The notes under the pieces are model-generated. The model was given only the letters and a program-made list of their open reading frames with translations, ran no database searches and was not told the origin of the DNA. A stretch of DNA of 8,806 nucleotides. Origin: Deltaproteobacteria bacterium UBA2385 (GTDB lineage Bacteria; Myxococcota_A; UBA796; UBA2385). The position numbers and the translations under genes are program-made. The stretch lies in NCBI GenBank assembly GCA_002343455.1, contig DDSR01000082.1:6211-15016 (forward strand). The letters are read 5' to 3'. Positions within the stretch are counted from its first letter, which is position 1. Each line of letters begins with the position of its first letter. Of this stretch, positions 6,703-8,806 are shown one piece after another.

Positions 6703-7155
6703 TCACTTCCTGCTTTCCTTCCCTCCTGCCTTCCTGATGGCCGAGTCCCGCCCCTTCCGAGCCCGCAGCAATTGCTCCGCGAGATCCGTGATCACCCAGT
6801 CTTCGACCATGAGGCCGTCCTCAAGCCGGCTGACCACCATGTCCCGCCACACGATCGACCTCCCCGTCGCCGGGAAGCCCAGAAACGCCCCCGAGTGAGT
6901 GGCACGCAGCGTCCTCTGCCAGGCCACCCGGTCCCCGGCCTCAACCAGGATCTCCACCTCGACCTGCACGTCCGGGAACGCCTTCCGGTAGGACTCGACG
7001 AGCCTGCGGACCAGCGCGTGCCCGCCCGTCGCGACCTGGTCAGTGATGTGGGCCACGTAGCTGGGACCGAAGTACTCGCCGATGGCGTCGAGCTCGCCTC
7101 CGACGATCAGGGTAGCGTTGGCTGCGATGATCCTGGAGGAGAGTGATGCGTTCAT
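6703..7155 (-). CDS. SnoaL-like / ester cyclase family protein
   Basis: This 150-residue protein has the pattern of the SnoaL-like (NTF2-fold) ester cyclase group: an N-terminal helix with YFGPSYVAHI (about 28-37), FPDVQVEVEILVEAGDRVAW (about 60-79), then THSGAFLGFPATGRSIVWRD and EDGLMVEDWVITD. Family members are small cone-shaped alpha+beta proteins; some cyclise polyketide esters, many have no known substrate, and a specific reaction cannot be named. It has no signal peptide and should be cytosolic. The ATG at 7155 gives the full family N-terminus, but no clear Shine-Dalgarno precedes it (GCCCTCC), so translation may be weak. The domain ends around LLRARKG; the remaining tail SAIRKAGGKESRK is encoded by the right copy of the 8-base-period repeat, so the native stop has probably been replaced. 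It stands alone and is convergent with the DUF2200 operon. Confidence 0.87.
   Translation of the reverse strand: MNASLSSRIIAANATLIVGGELDAIGEYFGPSYVAHITDQVATGGHALVRRLVESYRKAFPDVQVEVEILVEAGDRVAWQRTLRATHSGAFLGFPATGRSIVWRDMVVSRLEDGLMVEDWVITDLAEQLLRARKGRDSAIRKAGGKESRK
6706..6749 (-). repeat. 8-base-period AGGAA repeat, right (inverted) copy
   Basis: Read on the minus strand this copy has units TCAGGAAG, GCAGGAGG, GAAGGAAA, GCAGGAAG (6737 down to 6706). It matches the left copy at 30 of 33 bases. It lies entirely within the last codons of the SnoaL-like gene and supplies that protein's basic tail. Together the two copies bound a segment of about 480-500 bases in inverted orientation; no target-site duplication is visible at its edges. 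Confidence 0.75.
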
Positions 7156-7189
7156 GGAGGGCGCTATATCCGGGCTTCAGGGGGAGAGC

Positions 7190-7220
7190 ATATCCACAAA
7201 GACATCCACAAATATCCATT
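7190..7220 (+). repeat. 12-base-period ATATCCACAAA repeat
   Basis: ATATCCACAAAG (7190-7201) is followed directly by ACATCCACAAAT (7202-7213) and by a shorter, overlapping ATATCCATT (from 7212). The first unit differs from the DnaA-box consensus TTATCCACA at one base, but the cluster is small and no replication gene is near, so an origin role is not supported. It lies upstream of the minus-strand SnoaL-like gene, in a markedly AT-richer stretch. Confidence 0.5.
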
Positions 7221-7228
7221 CCTGGTGA

Positions 7229-7453
7229 CAATCTGGGGCTGTTGAGCTAACAATCCGGTATCCATGGACCTCGAAATGGATCCTGCGACTGGTCAGCTCC
7301 CCTGACGAGTTCAAGGGCCGCTGGAGCGCTTTGGGCACGCTTACGCCCGAGCGGCTGACCATGGACCTCGTCGAAGCCAACCTGCTGGAGCGCCACGGCC
7401 GCGGACGAGGCACCTGGTATCAGCCAACCAGCAGGGCCCGCACCCTGGAGTGA
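7229..7453 (+). pseudogene. 3' remnant of a probable winged-helix regulator gene
   Basis: An open plus-strand frame of 74 codons ends at a TGA at 7453 and has no credible start; a stop lies just upstream at 7226-7228. The last part, TPERLTMDLVEANLLERHGR then GRGTWYQP, has the typical look of the C-terminal winged helix of regulator proteins (the AlbA/AAA_4-type or Fic-associated group), where a recognition helix is followed by a GxGRGTxY wing. Upstream, YPWTSKWILRLVSSPDEFKG is less recognisable and may have shifted frame. I take this as a fragment left by decay or rearrangement; it stops 23 bases before the left boundary of the IS21-like remnant. No intact regulator remains in the window. The family assignment is tentative. 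Confidence 0.4.
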
Positions 7454-7475
7454 GTCAGGCCCGGTCGACCCCAAA

Positions 7476-7529
7476 GTGATCCCCGCAAATCTGCAGCGCT
7501 TGCCGGGTGATCCCCCAATTTTTGCAGCG
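7476..7529 (+). repeat. Left pair of IS21-type end repeats
   Basis: Two 23-base copies lie at 7476-7498 and 7507-7529, exactly 31 bases apart. Both begin GTGATCCCC and end TGCAGCG and agree at 18 of 23 positions. They match the right-hand pair in inverted orientation (17-18 of 23). Paired, regularly spaced repeats at an element end are the transposase-binding arrangement known in the IS21 family. Confidence 0.75.
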
Positions 7530-7670
7530 GTTCGAGGGTGAAACGGGCTCCGCGAGCAGGCCCACCGACCTATCATCAACCACTTAGCGCACAGCTCCTC
7601 GCAGAAGCGCCCCAAGGCACTGCATTTTTCGGGGGTTCACCTCCCGATCGCTGCATTTTTCGGGGGTTCA
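7477..7670. mobile_element. IS21-family-like MITE or deletion remnant (ends only)
   Basis: The 194-base structure begins TGATCCCC and ends GGGGTTCA, thus 5'-TG...CA-3' as is usual for IS21 elements. It has two repeats at each end in inverted orientation, with an identical 31-base spacing at both ends. The roughly 90-base interior (7530-7619) encodes no IstA or IstB sequence I can recognise, so it cannot move by itself. It is either a MITE-like derivative mobilised in trans or the scar of a full element that lost its genes. No target-site duplication is evident (CCCCAAAG left, CCCTCCTC right), which favours rearrangement after insertion. A regulator fragment lies on the left and a truncated HAD gene on the right. 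Confidence 0.7.
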
Positions 7671-7672
7671 CC
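7620..7672 (-). repeat. Right pair of IS21-type end repeats
   Basis: CTGCATTTTTCGGGGGTTCACC occurs identically (22 of 22) at 7620-7641 and 7651-7672, 31 bases apart. Read on the minus strand each begins GTGAACCCCCG and ends TGCAG, the same family as the left pair. The inner copy supplies the TGA (7639-7637) that ends the truncated HAD frame. The right pair is perfectly conserved whereas the left pair has diverged. Confidence 0.78.
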
Positions 7673-7957
7673 CTCCTCCGGACGTCCCACGGCACCTGAT
7701 CCACCCGAGCCTGGACCGCAATTCGTCCAGATCCTCTGTGCGCGCCGTGTTGGGGTGGCGATGCCCAGCTCGCGGGCCGACTGCAGCGCGTACTCCCGAC
7801 TGCCGCTGCTCCAGCAGTACAGCTCAGCACCCTGCGCATGCAGCCCCTGCACTCGCCCCACCATGGCACCGATCGCGATTCTCTTCGATCCGAACGAACG
7901 GACCAGGGTGTCGTCGATATCCACGAAGATGGCAGGGGTCCGGTTCCGCTGGGTCAT
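7637..7957 (-). pseudogene. HAD-superfamily phosphatase-like gene, 3'-truncated by the IS remnant
   Basis: With the ATG at 7957 the frame gives 106 residues (a TTG at 7975 would add six); a GAGG lies about 12 bases upstream of the ATG. Residues 10-21, IFVDIDDTLVRS, are HAD motif I with nucleophile D13 and acid D15, and LYCWSSG (46-52) is motif II, followed by a helix ending ARELGI at 66. Small HAD proteins of this type should then show a conserved Lys (motif III) and an acidic pair (motif IV). Here residues 67-97 are unlike any HAD sequence, and the last dozen codons (EGEPPKNAAIGR) come from the right end of the IS21-like element, where the frame stops. The other two frames of the stretch do not restore the motifs. 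The protein lacks half its active site and is probably inactive. It lies 40 bases after phytochelatin synthase on the same strand and was probably co-transcribed with it. Confidence 0.68.
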
Positions 7958-7997
7958 GTCCTGAGTGTACCTCAACCGCGACCGAGAACCCGCCCTC

Positions 7998-8750
7998 TCA
8001 GCCCGGCACCTCCTGCTGCACCTTGTCCGACCCGAGCGCGCACAGTCGATCCGCCAGCGCCTTGGCCTCCACCGGATCCACCTCGGGATGCTCCGCCCGC
8101 GAGATCAACAACCACCCGCGCGGCTGGCCGGTGGAGGGGTCCACGCCCTGCATGGCCTCCCACAGCGCCGAGACCGGCGCCCAGTGCGGCGGGTACTTGA
8201 AGCGGGCCACGTCGAGGATCAGCACCAGGTCGCGCTCGGCGTGCCAGGCCCCGACGGGCGAGTAGTGCCCGGTGCCGGTCTGGCCCAGGCCCGCCCGGTC
8301 GTAGGCGGCGACGAGGAAGGGCCCCAGGGGAGCGCGAACGGAGGCCTCCAGGGCGGCGCGGAAGGCGGCTTCGTTCTCGGGGAGGGCCCGCTGGAGCTCG
8401 ACGGCGCCGCCGTTGCAGCGGGCGAGGCAGGCCACCTCGTCGAGCACGAGGCCCTCGGCGGCGGCCAGCTCCAGGGACTTGCAGCAGTCGAGCAGCTCCT
8501 CTCCGAACCAGCGCCAGGGGCCCTTCCAGTTCCGCCCGGGATCCACCCCCAGCGCGTTGAGGACGGTGACCAGGGTGCCCTGGCCGCACCAGGCCGGCTG
8601 GGCCTGGGTGTGCAGGTTGGCCACCAGCGGAAAGAAGGCCTGTCCGGTGCCGGCCAGCAGCACCTCGGCGAGCAGGGCGCGGCCCTCGGGGCTGCTGAAG
8701 TCCACCAACCCCGGGGGCAGAGGTCGTCGATACAGGCTCGGCGTGCTCAT
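7998..8750 (-). CDS. Phytochelatin synthase (glutathione gamma-glutamylcysteinyltransferase)
   Basis: This 250-residue cysteine-protease-fold enzyme makes or hydrolyses glutathione-derived gamma-Glu-Cys peptides for heavy-metal binding; plant enzymes make phytochelatins, whereas some bacterial forms mainly deglycinate glutathione. The catalytic triad is intact: C55 in QPAWCGQGT, H162 in TGTGHYSPVG, D180 in LILDVARFKYPPHW. These match Cys56, His162 and Asp180 of the Arabidopsis enzyme almost position for position. Other signature segments are SLYRRPLPP at the N-terminus, DPGRNWKGPWRWFGEELLDC, EVACLARCNGG and TGQPRGWLLISR. It contains only the catalytic domain; the Cys-rich C-terminal domain of plant enzymes is absent and there is no signal peptide. 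The ATG at 8750 lies 3 bases after the preceding stop, implying an operon. The resemblance to eukaryotic enzymes (WKGPWRWF, CC, ARCNG) is stronger than I expect for a cyanobacterial-type homologue. Confidence 0.94.
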   Translation of the reverse strand: MSTPSLYRRPLPPGLVDFSSPEGRALLAEVLLAGTGQAFFPLVANLHTQAQPAWCGQGTLVTVLNALGVDPGRNWKGPWRWFGEELLDCCKSLELAAAEGLVLDEVACLARCNGGAVELQRALPENEAAFRAALEASVRAPLGPFLVAAYDRAGLGQTGTGHYSPVGAWHAERDLVLILDVARFKYPPHWAPVSALWEAMQGVDPSTGQPRGWLLISRAEHPEVDPVEAKALADRLCALGSDKVQQEVPG

Positions 8751-8753
8751 CGC

Positions 8754-8806
8754 TCAGCCCCGCCGCCGCTCGAACTCCTGCATGAAGTCCACCAGCGCCT
8801 GCACGC
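8754..8806 (-). CDS. 3' end of an unidentified gene (partial)
   Basis: Only the last 16 codons and the stop are inside the window: the minus frame reads VQALVDFMQEFERRRG then TGA at 8756-8754. The stop is three bases before the phytochelatin synthase ATG (TGAGCGATG), so the two are very likely co-transcribed and possibly translationally coupled. The visible part looks like an amphipathic C-terminal helix with a basic end, too short to assign to a family. Support is the base usage, the tight spacing and the absence of stops. Confidence 0.55.
   Translation of the reverse strand, partial: VQALVDFMQEFERRRG

Noticed and set aside
6127..6898. Plus-strand open frames of up to 183 codons in the spacer
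   Set aside because: They read through low-complexity repeats, overlap in several frames and resemble no family. The last also runs opposite the well-supported SnoaL-like gene.
7190..7220. Replication origin suggested by DnaA-like boxes
   Set aside because: There are only two imperfect boxes and no replication gene or extended AT-rich unwinding region.
7529..7548. GGTTCGAGGGTG resembling a tRNA T-arm
   Set aside because: There is no acceptor, D or anticodon stem around it. It is the edge of the IS21-like left end.
7576..7869. Second minus-strand frame overlapping the HAD remnant
   Set aside because: It shows no HAD motifs and is translated largely from the IS end repeats; it is a shadow frame.

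Overview
High-GC bacterial DNA. In most genes the third codon position is almost always G or C. The gene content fits a myxobacterium-like or other deltaproteobacterial-grade organism: a very large SF1 helicase, exported barrel-like proteins, DUF2200, an IS21-type remnant and a phytochelatin synthase. No marker gene fixes the taxonomy, so this is inference only.

Layout. (1) Bases 1-6077, plus strand, hold one compact gene run: a 5'-truncated DUF4011-type SF1 helicase with a degenerate C-terminal nuclease-like domain, a predicted exported beta-rich protein, a small predicted secreted protein, and a DUF2200 protein. Both of the first junctions are 4-base ATGA overlaps and the third gap is 7 bases, so the four are probably co-transcribed and translationally coupled. 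(2) Bases 6078-6702 carry no convincing gene. They hold several short-repeat families: a 16-base-period element, an 8-base-period AGGAA-type repeat, three 21-base imperfect copies ending in CGTCCG, and a perfect 10-base-pair hairpin. (3) Bases 6703-7155, minus strand, encode a SnoaL-like/ester-cyclase protein whose last codons lie inside a second, inverted copy of the 8-base-period repeat. (4) Bases 7156-7760 are a visibly less GC-rich scar. It contains a 12-base-period repeat, the tail of a probable winged-helix regulator gene, and a 194-base structure with paired 23-base repeats at each end in inverted orientation, each pair spaced exactly 31 bases. That is the end architecture of an IS21-family element with the transposase genes missing. 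(5) Bases 7637-8806, minus strand, hold the end of an unidentified gene, a phytochelatin synthase with an intact Cys-His-Asp triad, and a HAD-type phosphatase gene whose 3' half is lost and whose frame now ends inside the IS remnant.

How the parts relate. The helicase run looks like a stable chromosomal operon, although pairing a helicase with exported proteins is unexpected. The 6.1-7.8 kb interval is a repeat-rich, decaying spacer between two ordinary GC-rich gene blocks. The most distinctive observations are the IS21-like MITE or scar, the loss of catalytic residues in the helicase's nuclease domain, the helicase/envelope gene coupling, and the strongly plant-like phytochelatin synthase.
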